Shown here: piece after piece, positions 1 to 8,389 of the stretch | Numbering within the stretch: the stretch's first letter is position 1 | Layout of the letters: the number at the start of each line of letters is the position of its first letter | From: Paralcaligenes sp039935015 | GTDB lineage: Bacteria > Pseudomonadota > Gammaproteobacteria > Burkholderiales > Burkholderiaceae_B | Assembly: GCA_039935015.1 (NCBI GenBank) | Contig: JBDTLC010000101.1 | Coordinates: 1-26,726, forward strand | Direction of reading: 5' to 3' | Length of the DNA stretch: 26,726 nt | Made by a program: the position numbers and the translations under genes | The notes under the pieces: model-generated | What the model saw: only the letters and a program-made list of their open reading frames with translations | The model's database searches: none | Told to the model about the DNA's origin: nothing

Positions 1-403
1 GTTCAAACAGCATCAAAGCCGCCAAAGTAGTGTATTCAAAGTAACTTAGGCTCACCTCTGCGCGCACCCCCTCAATCAGCGCGAGCTGCTCGGTGATTTG
101 GGCATCGCTGACATTCTCGCCATTGACGCGTATCCGCTCGTTGAAATCGATCAGGTGCGGGGAGGTATACATGCCAACGTGATAGCCCGATGCCAGCAAT
201 ATGGCCTCAAGCATGGCGCAGGTAGAGCCCTTGCCATTGGTCCCACCCACTGTAATTTTTATAAAAGGGTGCGCGAGCGCAAGCTTCTGAGCGACGATGC
301 GAATGCGGTCCAATCCTAATTCGATGGGCTGATGATGCAAACGCTCCAGATACGCAAGCCAGTCAGCTAACGACGAGGTACTATCGGGAACAACAAGAGA
401 CAT
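1..403 (-). CDS. folC: Dihydrofolate synthase / folylpolyglutamate synthase, 5' part (runs off window)
   Basis: The first 134 codons of FolC are present; the rest lies beyond base 1. FolC joins dihydropteroate to glutamate and adds further glutamates to folates in the cytosol, using ATP. Reading the complement from the ATG at 403 gives MSLVVPDSTSS, then a region typical of the family (WLAYLERLHHQPIELGLDRI). The ATP-binding P-loop GGTNGKGST lies near residues 53-61, and the TSPHLIDFNERI segment follows. The start is fixed by family length, because the next Met lies inside the P-loop domain. No clear Shine-Dalgarno precedes it, and the terminator T-run of the upstream operon ends only about 17 bases before the ATG. 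The identification is secure; the start is fairly secure. Confidence 0.9.
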   Translation of the reverse strand, partial: MSLVVPDSTSSLADWLAYLERLHHQPIELGLDRIRIVAQKLALAHPFIKITVGGTNGKGSTCAMLEAILLASGYHVGMYTSPHLIDFNERIRVNGENVSDAQITEQLALIEGVRAEVSLSYFEYTTLAALMLFE

Positions 404-420
404 GATAAGTGCTTTATATG

Positions 421-459
421 AAAATAAAAAACGGTGAGCCTGAGAACAGTGCTCACCGT
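421..459 (-). terminator. Intrinsic terminator of the aceE-aceF-lpdA operon
   Basis: A perfect 9-bp stem (ACGGTGAGC at 431-439 with GCTCACCGT at 451-459) encloses an 11-base loop. On the minus strand it is followed at once by the T-rich run TTTTTATTTT (complement of 421-430). It lies 25 bases past the lpdA stop. This is a classic rho-independent terminator in the lpdA direction. It stands directly in front of folC, so folC needs readthrough or its own promoter. Confidence 0.9.
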
Positions 460-484
460 GGCCATCAAAACATAGAGTGTTTGC

Positions 485-2272
485 TTACTTGCGACGAACC
501 GGAGGCAGATCGGTACAACTGCCCTCGGCGACCTCAGCCGCCATACCGATGGATTCACCCAGTGTAGGATGAGGATGTATGGTTTTGCCGATGTCTACCG
601 CGTCGGCGCCCATTTCAATAGCCAGAGCGATCTCACCGATCAGGTCGCCTGCATGGGTGCCTACTATACCGCCACCGATGATCTGATGCGTCTGCGCATC
701 AAACAGGAGCTTGGTGAATCCTTCGTCTCGACCGTTGGCAATGGCGCGGCCCAGCGCAGCCCAAGGAAATAAGCCTTTCTCAATCGCAATACCTTCCTTT
801 TTGGCACCCTCCTCGGTCACACCTACCCAAGCAATCTCTGGGTCGGTATAGGCCACAGAAGGGATGACGCGAGCGTCAAAATAACTTTTCTGCCCAGCGA
901 TCACTTCGGCCGCGACGTGCGCCTCGTGAACCGCCTTGTGGGCCAGCATTGGCTGTCCGACAATATCGCCTATCGCATAAATATGCGCCACATTGGTACG
1001 CATTTGCGCATCCACCGGGACAAAGCCACGGTCCGTAACTGCTACCCCTGCTTTATCGGCGGAGATCTTATTACCATTGGGCGCACGCCCTACCGCCTGC
1101 AGCACTAAATCGTAACGTTGTGGCTCTTTGGGCGCATTCTCACCCTCGAAGCTAACCCAGATACCGTCTTCCCGAGCCTCGGCTGCCACGGTTTTCGTCT
1201 TCAGCATCTTATGGTCGAAACGACCCGCATTCATTTTTTCCCACACTTTGACCAGGTCGCGATCGGCCCCTTGCATCAAGCCGTCGAGCATTTCGACCAC
1301 ATCCAACCGCGCACCCAACGACGAATACACGGTGCCCATTTCAAGGCCAATAATGCCGCCGCCCACTAGTAGCATTTTCTTTGGCAGGCTTGCCAGTTGC
1401 AAGGCTCCGGTAGAATCGACGACACGAGGGTCCTGCGGCAGGAACGGCAGCTTTACTGACTGACTGCCCGCCGCAATAATTGCTGATTTGAACTGCACCG
1501 TTTGCGCAGCACCGCCATCGGCAGTAACGGTAAGATGATGGGGGCCTGCAAACTGACCATTTCCTGCCATCACTTTGACCTTGCGCGCTTTCGCCATGCC
1601 CGCCAAACCGCTCGTCAACTTGCCCACCACCTGATCCTTATAGCCACGCAACACATCCAAGTCGATGGTCGGCGCACCGAAGGTCACACCGTGCGTCGCG
1701 AGTGCTCGGGCTTCGTCGGCCACTGCAGCCGTATGCAACAGAGCCTTTGAAGGGATGCAACCCACATTCAGGCATACGCCTCCTAGAGTGGCGTAACGCT
1801 CAACCAGTACGACCGCCAGACCGAGGTCGGCTGCGCGAAACGCAGCCGAATAGCCGCCAGGGCCTGCTCCCAACACCAGTACATCACACTCAAAATCGCT
1901 CGGACCGGCATAGCTGGCGGCGCCCGTAGTGGCAACGTTCGACGCTGGCGCTGCCTGCGTAGTTGCTGCGGTTGCCGCGAGGGTTGAAGACACAGAAGGT
2001 GTCGCAGATTCTGTGCGTTTCGCTTCGGCCTGAGCCTCTACCTCTACCTCCAGAACAGGGGCTCCCTGAGCCACTTTGTCGCCCACCTTGAGCAGGATGG
2101 AACGCACGACACCGCCTTGCGAGGCTGGGATTTCCATGGATGCCTTATCGGATTCCACTGTTATCAGGCTTTGCTCTGCCTTTATCGTATCGCCCACTGC
2201 CACCAAAATTTCAATGACCTCGACTTCGGAGAAGTCACCAATATCGGGCACAGCAATAGTTTGTGTACTCAT
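485..2272 (-). CDS. lpdA: Dihydrolipoamide dehydrogenase (E3) with N-terminal lipoyl domain
   Basis: E3 reoxidises dihydrolipoamide on the E2 subunit of pyruvate dehydrogenase and passes electrons through FAD to NAD+. The 595 residues contain an N-terminal lipoyl domain (about 1-80) with the lipoylation site ESDKASMEIP (Lys43). An Ala/Thr-rich linker (about 80-122) follows, then the FAD motif GAGPGG at 135-140. The redox-active disulfide is in GGVCLNVGCIPSK (Cys167, Cys172), and the NAD motif GGGIIG is at 305-310. The catalytic His568-Glu573 pair sits in HPHPTLGE. A lipoyl-bearing E3 of about 590 residues is known in beta- and some gammaproteobacteria. It is the last gene of the operon. A Shine-Dalgarno AGGAGA lies just before the ATG, 9 bases after the aceF stop. 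Confidence 0.96.
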   Translation of the reverse strand: MSTQTIAVPDIGDFSEVEVIEILVAVGDTIKAEQSLITVESDKASMEIPASQGGVVRSILLKVGDKVAQGAPVLEVEVEAQAEAKRTESATPSVSSTLAATAATTQAAPASNVATTGAASYAGPSDFECDVLVLGAGPGGYSAAFRAADLGLAVVLVERYATLGGVCLNVGCIPSKALLHTAAVADEARALATHGVTFGAPTIDLDVLRGYKDQVVGKLTSGLAGMAKARKVKVMAGNGQFAGPHHLTVTADGGAAQTVQFKSAIIAAGSQSVKLPFLPQDPRVVDSTGALQLASLPKKMLLVGGGIIGLEMGTVYSSLGARLDVVEMLDGLMQGADRDLVKVWEKMNAGRFDHKMLKTKTVAAEAREDGIWVSFEGENAPKEPQRYDLVLQAVGRAPNGNKISADKAGVAVTDRGFVPVDAQMRTNVAHIYAIGDIVGQPMLAHKAVHEAHVAAEVIAGQKSYFDARVIPSVAYTDPEIAWVGVTEEGAKKEGIAIEKGLFPWAALGRAIANGRDEGFTKLLFDAQTHQIIGGGIVGTHAGDLIGEIALAIEMGADAVDIGKTIHPHPTLGESIGMAAEVAEGSCTDLPPVRRK

Positions 2273-2281
2273 TGCAATCTC

Positions 2282-3652
2282 CTACAGAGCTATGCGGCGG
2301 AAATCGGCCAACAAAGTGGCCAGATAGGCGTTAAAGCGCGCAGCCGATGCGCCATCAATGACGCGATGGTCATACGATAGAGAGAGCGGCAGCATAAGGC
2401 GTGGTTGAAACGCCTTGCCATCCCACACGGGGGCTTGTGAAGACCGGGAAACACCCAAAATTGCAACCTCGGGAGCATTAATAATTGGCGTGAATGACGT
2501 GCCTCCGATACCTCCCAAAGAAGAAATCGAAAAACAACCACCCTGCATCTTAGCCGGCGACAACTTGCCGTCGCGGGCTTGCTTGGCCAAGTCAGACGTT
2601 TCAACAGCGACTTCAATGACCCCTTTTCGGTCGGCATCTCGTATGACTGGCACGACCAAACCGTTGGGCGTGTCGGCCGCAAAGCCAATGTGGTAATACT
2701 GTTTAAGCACCAGATTGTCGCCATCGAGCGACGCATTGAATTCAGGAAATTTCTTGAGCCCGGCCACTACGGCCTTGATCAAGAAAGCAAGCATCGTGAC
2801 CTTGATGCCGGATTTCTGATTCTCCTGGTTCAACGTTATCCGTAAGGCTTCAAGATCGGTGATATCGGCCACATCATTATTGGTGACGTGTGGAATCATC
2901 ACCCAGTTGCGGTGCAAATTAGCGCCCGAGATTTTTTTAATACGCGAAAGCGGCTTGACCTCAGTTGGACCAAACTTGGCGAAATCCACTTTGGGCCAAC
3001 CAAGAACGCTTAACCCTCCCACCGATCCGCCTGCGGTTGATGTGCCCGCGCCGGTAGCCAATGCCTCTTTAACAAACAAGCGCACGTCATCTTGAGTGAT
3101 GCGGTGCTTGTCGCCCGTCCCCATGACGACGCCAAGGTTTACACCCAGTTCACGCGCAAATTTGCGCACCGATGGCGAAGCATGCGGCAAATTACGCGCT
3201 GGCACATTGGCATCGGCATATGCCTCGGTAGGCGAATGCCGCTCAACCGGCGCAGAAGCCAGGCTAGTCAATGGCGCCGCAGCGCCGCGTTCAGGCTGTG
3301 CCGCGGGTGCCGGGCCGGCCGCTGCTGCAGACGGCGCAGTTGCAGGTGTAGCAGCAGGTTCGACAGCCTGCGCGGCGGCTGGTGCTGCCGCAGGCTCCGC
3401 CGCAGGCTCTTGCGAAGCCTCTATCTCGAGAATGACCGAACCTTGTTTGACCTTGTCGCCTACTTTCGTCTTGAGCGACTTGACCACGCCTGCGCTGGAT
3501 GACGGTATTTCCATAGACGCCTTGTCGGATTCAACTGTAATCAGGCTTTGTTCAGCCTTGATCGTATCGCCCGCGGCCACTAGCAGTTCAATAACCTCCA
3601 CCTCGCTGAAATCGCCAATATCCGGAACCTTGACCTGGATGATATTGCTCAT
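2282..3652 (-). CDS. aceF: Dihydrolipoamide acetyltransferase (E2) of pyruvate dehydrogenase
   Basis: E2 forms the core of the pyruvate dehydrogenase complex and transfers acetyl groups from lipoamide to CoA. The 456 residues contain a single lipoyl domain (about 1-80, Lys44 in ESDKASMEIP) and a long Ala/Pro linker (about 81-150). The peripheral-subunit-binding domain follows (about 153-198, ASPSVRKFARELGV and GTGDKHRITQDDV). The catalytic domain ends with the active-site signature SYDHRVIDGA (His429). E. coli E2 has three lipoyl domains; this one has one, with the E3 carrying another. I chose the ATG at 3652 rather than an in-frame start 54 bases upstream. A strong GAGGGGGAGAC Shine-Dalgarno precedes 3652, and the upstream start would overlap aceE. 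It lies 13 bases after the aceE stop, in the same operon. Confidence 0.95.
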   Translation of the reverse strand: MSNIIQVKVPDIGDFSEVEVIELLVAAGDTIKAEQSLITVESDKASMEIPSSSAGVVKSLKTKVGDKVKQGSVILEIEASQEPAAEPAAAPAAAQAVEPAATPATAPSAAAAGPAPAAQPERGAAAPLTSLASAPVERHSPTEAYADANVPARNLPHASPSVRKFARELGVNLGVVMGTGDKHRITQDDVRLFVKEALATGAGTSTAGGSVGGLSVLGWPKVDFAKFGPTEVKPLSRIKKISGANLHRNWVMIPHVTNNDVADITDLEALRITLNQENQKSGIKVTMLAFLIKAVVAGLKKFPEFNASLDGDNLVLKQYYHIGFAADTPNGLVVPVIRDADRKGVIEVAVETSDLAKQARDGKLSPAKMQGGCFSISSLGGIGGTSFTPIINAPEVAILGVSRSSQAPVWDGKAFQPRLMLPLSLSYDHRVIDGASAARFNAYLATLLADFRRIAL

Positions 3653-3665
3653 GTTTGTCTCCCCC

Positions 3666-6374
3666 TCAGGCGTGATGCGGATTGGCTTTATTGGGATCGA
3701 TGCCATATTTCTTGATGGCTTCGACTACTTTTGCTACAGGCAGTTGCCCATCTTCGACCAGGCCGCGCAAAGCCGCCAGCACGACGAAATGACGGTTTAT
3801 TTCGAAATGCACTCTTAGCTTAGAGCGAAAATCGGAACGCCCGAAACCATCGGTGCCTAACACTTTCAACGTACGCCCCTTAGGAATAAAGGGGCGAATT
3901 TGATCGCCATAAGCCTTGATGTAATCGGTGGAGATCACGATCGGGCCTGGCGCGGACTGCAATTGCCTGGTTACATAGGGCAAGGCCGCCTCAGTGTCTA
4001 GCGGATTGAGCAGAGAATGGCGCTCGCAGTCCAGACCATCGCGACGCAATTCCGTAAAGCTGGTCACGCTCCATAAGTCTGACGCTACACCCCAATCGTT
4101 TTCAAGCAGTTCCTGAGCAGCCAGTACCTCGCGCAAAATGGTGCCCGAACCCATCAGTTGCACGCGCAGCTTGCCTTTACCCACCGACTTGAACTTGTAC
4201 ATACCCCGCAGAATGCCTTCTTTATCGTCGGGATTGAACCCAGGCTGCGGATAATTTTCATTCATCACCGTGATGTAATAAAACACATTCTCCTGGTCTT
4301 CAATCATCCGTCGCAGGCCATCCTGAATAATGACCGCGATCTCGTGCGCGAACGAAGGATCGTAGGAAAGACAGTTGGGAATTAACGAAGACTGAATATG
4401 GCTATGCCCGTCTTCGTGTTGCAGCCCTTCGCCATTCAAGGTTGTGCGGCCTGCGGTACCGCCCAGCAGAAAGCCGCGCGCCTGCATGTCGCCGGCCGCC
4501 CAGGCCAAGTCGCCCACCCGCTGAAAACCGAACATGGAATAGTAAATATAGAACGGAATCATGATCCGGTTGTTGCTCGAATACGAAGTAGCCGCCGCCA
4601 GCCACGAGCTGAACCCACCCGCTTCGTTAATCCCTTCCTGCAACAATTGTCCATCGGCCGCTTCTCGGTAATACATCACCTGATCTTTATCGACCGGGGT
4701 ATATTTCTGGCCCTCCGGAGCGTAAATCCCGATTTGACGGAACAACCCTTCCATGCCGAAGGTGCGCGACTCATCGACCAGCACGGGCACTACACGCGGG
4801 GCCAATGTTTTGTCGCGCAGTATCTGGTTAAGAACCCGTACGAACGCCTGCGTTGTGGAAATTTCACGGCCCTCTGCCGTGGGCTCGAGCACCGCCTTGA
4901 AGACCTCGAGTTCGGGCACCTGCAAATGCTCATCGGCCTTGGTGCGGCGTTTGGGCAGAAAGCCACCCAACGCGGCGCGGCGTTCGTGCAAATACTTCAT
5001 TTCTGGCGAATCGTCGGCCGGCTTGAAATATGGTAACTCCTCAAGCTTATCGTCGGGGATAGGGATATTAAAACGGTCGCGAAACTCACGCACTGAATCC
5101 ACGTCGAGTTTCTTTTGCTGATGAGTGGGATTTTTGGCCTGGCCTACGTGCCCCATGCCGTAACCCTTGATCGTCTTGGCCAAAATCACTGTGGGCTGGC
5201 CACGGTGGTCGTTGGCCGACGCAAACGCCGCATAGACTTTGTGCGGATCGTGACCACCACGATTCAGACGCCAGACGTCTTCGTCGCTCATGCGGCTGAC
5301 CATTTCAAGCAGTTTGGGATGCTTGCCGAAAAAATGTTCGCGCACGAACTTGCCATCGTGCGCCTTATAGGCCTGATACTCTCCATCGACTGACTCTTCC
5401 ATAATGCGCAGCAAAATGCCTTCTTTATCGCGCGCAAATAAGGGATCCCAATAACCTCCCCAGACAAGCTTAATAACATTCCAACCGCTACCGCGGAAAT
5501 CGCCCTCAAGCTCCTGGATGATTTTCCCGTTGCCCCGCACAGGGCCATCGAGACGCTGCAAATTGCAGTTGATGACAAAAATAAGGTTGTCGAGCTTTTC
5601 ACGGGCAGCCAGGCCGATGGCGCCCAACGATTCGGGCTCGTCCATCTCGCCGTCGCCGCAAAATACCCAGACCTTACGTTTGCTCGTGTCACAGATGCCG
5701 CGCGCATGCAAATATTTAAGAAAGCGCGCCTGATAAATGGCCATCAAAGGCCCCAAGCCCATGGAAACGGTAGGAAATTGCCAGAATTCCGGCATGAGCT
5801 TGGGATGCGGATAGGAAGACAGGCCCTTTCCGCCGGTTTCTTGACGGAAATTGTTAAGCTGCTCTTCGCTCAGACGGCCTTCAAGATAGGCTCGACCGTA
5901 CATGCCCGGCGACGAATGCCCTTGAAAGTACACCAGATCGCCGCCATGATTTTCGGTTTCACCATGCCAGAAATGATTTTGGCCACAACCTATCATGGTT
6001 GCCATTGACGCAAAAGACGCAATGTGTCCGCCCAGGTCGCCGCCATCGGCCGGATGATGCCGGTTCGCCCTGACCACCATGACCATGGCATTCCAGCGTA
6101 CATACGAACGTATGCGTTCCTCTAGGATCAGATTACCTGGATGCGCCGGTTCGAGCCCGGGCGGAATGGTGTTGAGATAGGCGGTATTAGGCGAAAAAGG
6201 AATATGCGCACCTGAACGGCGAGCCAGATCGATAAGCCGCTCGAGCAGATAATGTGCGCGTTGCGGACCCTCCCGATCCAATACGGCCTCCAGCGCGTCC
6301 AGCCATTCTTGCGTTTCGAGTGCTTCGTCACTGTCGACGCTAGCATTTGCAGTAATTTGATCAGAAGAGGACAT
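3666..6374 (-). CDS. aceE: Pyruvate dehydrogenase E1 component, homodimeric type
   Basis: E1 decarboxylates pyruvate with thiamine diphosphate and reductively acetylates the lipoyl groups of AceF. The 902 residues match the usual length of about 890-900 for the single-chain E1. Recognisable segments include ARRSGAHIPFSPNTAYLNTI near the N-terminus, RANRHHPADGGDLGGHIASF, and GCGQNHFWHG. The thiamine-diphosphate/Mg motif GDGEMDEPES starts at Gly240 and continues to the conserved Asn pair in VINCNLQRLDGP. The start ATG is preceded by AGGAGAC at a suitable distance. It is the first gene of the aceE-aceF-lpdA operon and is transcribed divergently from a sensor kinase gene across 257 bases. Confidence 0.97.
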   Translation of the reverse strand: MSSSDQITANASVDSDEALETQEWLDALEAVLDREGPQRAHYLLERLIDLARRSGAHIPFSPNTAYLNTIPPGLEPAHPGNLILEERIRSYVRWNAMVMVVRANRHHPADGGDLGGHIASFASMATMIGCGQNHFWHGETENHGGDLVYFQGHSSPGMYGRAYLEGRLSEEQLNNFRQETGGKGLSSYPHPKLMPEFWQFPTVSMGLGPLMAIYQARFLKYLHARGICDTSKRKVWVFCGDGEMDEPESLGAIGLAAREKLDNLIFVINCNLQRLDGPVRGNGKIIQELEGDFRGSGWNVIKLVWGGYWDPLFARDKEGILLRIMEESVDGEYQAYKAHDGKFVREHFFGKHPKLLEMVSRMSDEDVWRLNRGGHDPHKVYAAFASANDHRGQPTVILAKTIKGYGMGHVGQAKNPTHQQKKLDVDSVREFRDRFNIPIPDDKLEELPYFKPADDSPEMKYLHERRAALGGFLPKRRTKADEHLQVPELEVFKAVLEPTAEGREISTTQAFVRVLNQILRDKTLAPRVVPVLVDESRTFGMEGLFRQIGIYAPEGQKYTPVDKDQVMYYREAADGQLLQEGINEAGGFSSWLAAATSYSSNNRIMIPFYIYYSMFGFQRVGDLAWAAGDMQARGFLLGGTAGRTTLNGEGLQHEDGHSHIQSSLIPNCLSYDPSFAHEIAVIIQDGLRRMIEDQENVFYYITVMNENYPQPGFNPDDKEGILRGMYKFKSVGKGKLRVQLMGSGTILREVLAAQELLENDWGVASDLWSVTSFTELRRDGLDCERHSLLNPLDTEAALPYVTRQLQSAPGPIVISTDYIKAYGDQIRPFIPKGRTLKVLGTDGFGRSDFRSKLRVHFEINRHFVVLAALRGLVEDGQLPVAKVVEAIKKYGIDPNKANPHHA

Positions 6375-6415
6375 TGGGTGTCTCCTGTTTTTAGTAGTGA
6401 GTCAGATACGAGCAA

Positions 6416-6426
6416 CGGCTAAGCCG
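6416..6426. promoter_or_regulatory. Short dyad in the aceE leader (CGGCT-A-AGCCG)
   Basis: An 11-base near-perfect dyad lies 42 bases upstream of the aceE start, inside the predicted 5' untranslated region. It could be an operator half-site pair or a small RNA hairpin. A CTGGCAC direct repeat lies at about 6448-6470 in the same leader. I cannot link either to a named regulator. Confidence 0.25.
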
Positions 6427-6509
6427 CTACCTTAGTTATACCCTAAGCTGGCACTGGGGACGGCTGGCACAAAGAAAAGGCCAACCGAAAAACCCGGCCC
6501 CTTAGCATC

Positions 6510-6538
6510 ATTCTAGAAAAGACTATCACATCGAGCAA
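6510..6538 (-). promoter_or_regulatory. aceE: Candidate sigma-70 promoter for aceE-aceF-lpdA
   Basis: On the minus strand, a -35 TTGCTC (6533-6538) and a -10 TAGAAT (6510-6515) are separated by exactly 17 bases. Transcription would start near 6503 and give a leader of about 130 bases before the aceE ATG. The hexamers are reasonable but not perfect, and no transcript data are available. Confidence 0.45.
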
Positions 6539-6544
6539 GAGAAA

Positions 6545-6573
6545 TTTCACTTTATGGTGTCAATTTTCATAAT
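6545..6573 (+). promoter_or_regulatory. Candidate sigma-70 promoter for the sensor kinase-regulator-folD operon
   Basis: A -35 TTTCAC (6545-6550) and a -10 CATAAT (6568-6573) are separated by 17 bases. The leader to the kinase ATG at 6632 would be about 50 bases. The site lies back to back with the proposed aceE promoter, so a regulator bound here could affect both directions. Confidence 0.45.
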
Positions 6574-6631
6574 GCGGAATGTAAACAGACTACTTACAGT
6601 CTAAAATGCGTCAACTACTCCATATCGAGCT

Positions 6632-8389
6632 ATGTTCAGCCCATCGAAGAAGTCCCTCATACCGACGACGTTCTATGAACAAGCCAAGGCCAGCCGACGC
6701 GGCTTTTACTGGTTGACGCCAGTCATCGTGCTCGTTCTGTACTTATGCGTCATGGGCGCTTTCATTTGGCTGCAGCGTCTGCACAACGATAGCGTCATGT
6801 TCGTCACAATCGACCAGGAGACACGCCAGCAGCGACTCATCATGGTCGTAATAGCCTTGTCCTGCGTTATTGTATTGAGCCTATTGGCGCTATGGCGTTA
6901 TACACGCTTTCGTACGCGGGCCGAGGCCGCACTCATTGCCGAAACCGGCTTTCGCCGCGCCATGGAGAATTCCATGTCCACCGGCATGCGTGTCTTCGAT
7001 CTTCACGGCCGCATCGCTTACGTCAACCCGGCTTTCTGCCGCATGATAGGCTGGAACGAAGCGGATCTTATCGGCCGCACCACACCCTTCCCTTACTGGC
7101 TGCCGGGACGTCACTCGCAGCATCAAGAAACTCTGGATATTTTGCTGGCTGGGCGCACGCCCAGTAGCGGACTGGAGGTCGAAGCCCAACGCCGCGACGG
7201 TTCGCGCTTCACGGCCCGGATGTACGTATCGCCGCTACGCGACCCCGACGGCGAACAGATCGGCTGGATGACTTCCATGACCGATATCACTGAGCCCAAA
7301 CGCATACGTGAAGCGCTTACTGCGGCACACGAGCGTTTCATGACTGTGCTCGAGGGCCTTGACGATGCCATTTCGGTGGTGGCCGACACGCCCGATGGGC
7401 TGGAGTTACTGTTTGCCAATCGTACCTACCGCCGATTCTTCGGCGCCCAGCCTAGCGGCCACGGCGAGCTGCTGGGCGGGCGCCTGGGGCGCTTTACCGA
7501 CGAAACTGTCGAGGCCTTCTCGGAATCGTCGCAACGATGGTTCGAAGTCCACCACCGGATACTGGCCTGGACGGACGGCCGCCGCGTGCGGCTACAAGTT
7601 GCACGCGACATCACCGAGCGACGCCGACACGAGGAAGCCTCACGACTCCAGCAGGAGAAAATTCAGCTCACCAGCCGCCTGACCACGATGGGTGAAATGG
7701 CCTCCTCTCTGGCCCACGAACTGAATCAGCCTCTGACCGCCATCTCGAATTACAGCATGGGTGCAGTGGCCATGATCAAATCGGGCAATGTCCAGGTTGA
7801 AAGCCTGCTCGATGCGCTTGAAAAGGCGGCCAGCCAAGCCGAGCGCGCGGGCAAAATTATTAGCCGCATACGGGAATTCGTCAAACGCAGCGAGCCTCGC
7901 CGCCAGCGCGTAGCCATTACTCAAATACTGGATAATGCCATCGACTTCGCTGAAATCGACGCACGCAAGCGGCAGGTACTCATTGAAAAGCACCTACCTG
8001 CCGCCATGCCCGAAGTCATGGCGGATCCCATACTGATCGAACAAGTATTATTGAACTTGCTCAAAAACGGCGTCGAAGCGATGGAGAAAAGCGATTACCG
8101 CGTTCTTCATGTCACCGTCACCGACCAGTTTCCCTTGGTCGAAATTGCAGTTATAGATCGCGGCTACGGTTTGCGCGAGCCGGATAAACTGTTCGAACCT
8201 TTCTACAGTACGAAATCTGAAGGCCTCGGCATGGGGCTAAATATCTGTCGCACTATTATCGAATCTCACCACGGTCGTCTTTGGGCCAGCGCTAATCCAG
8301 ATGGCGGTACGATCTTCCGCTTTACCCTTCCTTGCGCTACGCCTCAAGCGTCCGACAAGACCGAAAACCCCCAGGAGTTGCAAGTATGA
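6632..8389 (+). CDS. PAS-domain membrane sensor histidine kinase
   Basis: This 585-residue kinase probably senses a small or intracellular signal and phosphorylates the regulator encoded next to it. Two membrane segments (about 25-47 and 69-88) flank a periplasmic loop of only about 20 residues. The sensing part is therefore probably the cytoplasmic PAS region: a clear PAS-PAC at about 104-225 and a second, weaker PAS at about 230-330. The dimerisation/phosphoacceptor box is SLAHELNQPLTAISN with His362. The ATPase domain shows NLLKNGVEAM, DRGYGL and FEPFYSTKSEGLGMGLNICR. This architecture resembles FixL/DctS-type kinases. I see no decisive haem-binding residue and do not assign a ligand. It overlaps the regulator gene by ATGA. 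The Shine-Dalgarno is weak. Confidence 0.9.
   Translation: MFSPSKKSLIPTTFYEQAKASRRGFYWLTPVIVLVLYLCVMGAFIWLQRLHNDSVMFVTIDQETRQQRLIMVVIALSCVIVLSLLALWRYTRFRTRAEAALIAETGFRRAMENSMSTGMRVFDLHGRIAYVNPAFCRMIGWNEADLIGRTTPFPYWLPGRHSQHQETLDILLAGRTPSSGLEVEAQRRDGSRFTARMYVSPLRDPDGEQIGWMTSMTDITEPKRIREALTAAHERFMTVLEGLDDAISVVADTPDGLELLFANRTYRRFFGAQPSGHGELLGGRLGRFTDETVEAFSESSQRWFEVHHRILAWTDGRRVRLQVARDITERRRHEEASRLQQEKIQLTSRLTTMGEMASSLAHELNQPLTAISNYSMGAVAMIKSGNVQVESLLDALEKAASQAERAGKIISRIREFVKRSEPRRQRVAITQILDNAIDFAEIDARKRQVLIEKHLPAAMPEVMADPILIEQVLLNLLKNGVEAMEKSDYRVLHVTVTDQFPLVEIAVIDRGYGLREPDKLFEPFYSTKSEGLGMGLNICRTIIESHHGRLWASANPDGGTIFRFTLPCATPQASDKTENPQELQV

Noticed and set aside
3096..3818. A 240-codon open frame on the plus strand, Ala-rich
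   Set aside because: It lies antisense over the Ala/Pro linker and lipoyl domain of aceF and the end of aceE; it is a composition artefact with no ribosome site or recognisable domain.
6448..6470. CTGGCAC repeats as a sigma-54 promoter
   Set aside because: The TGGCAC element is not followed by a TTGCA-type -12 box at the required distance on either strand.
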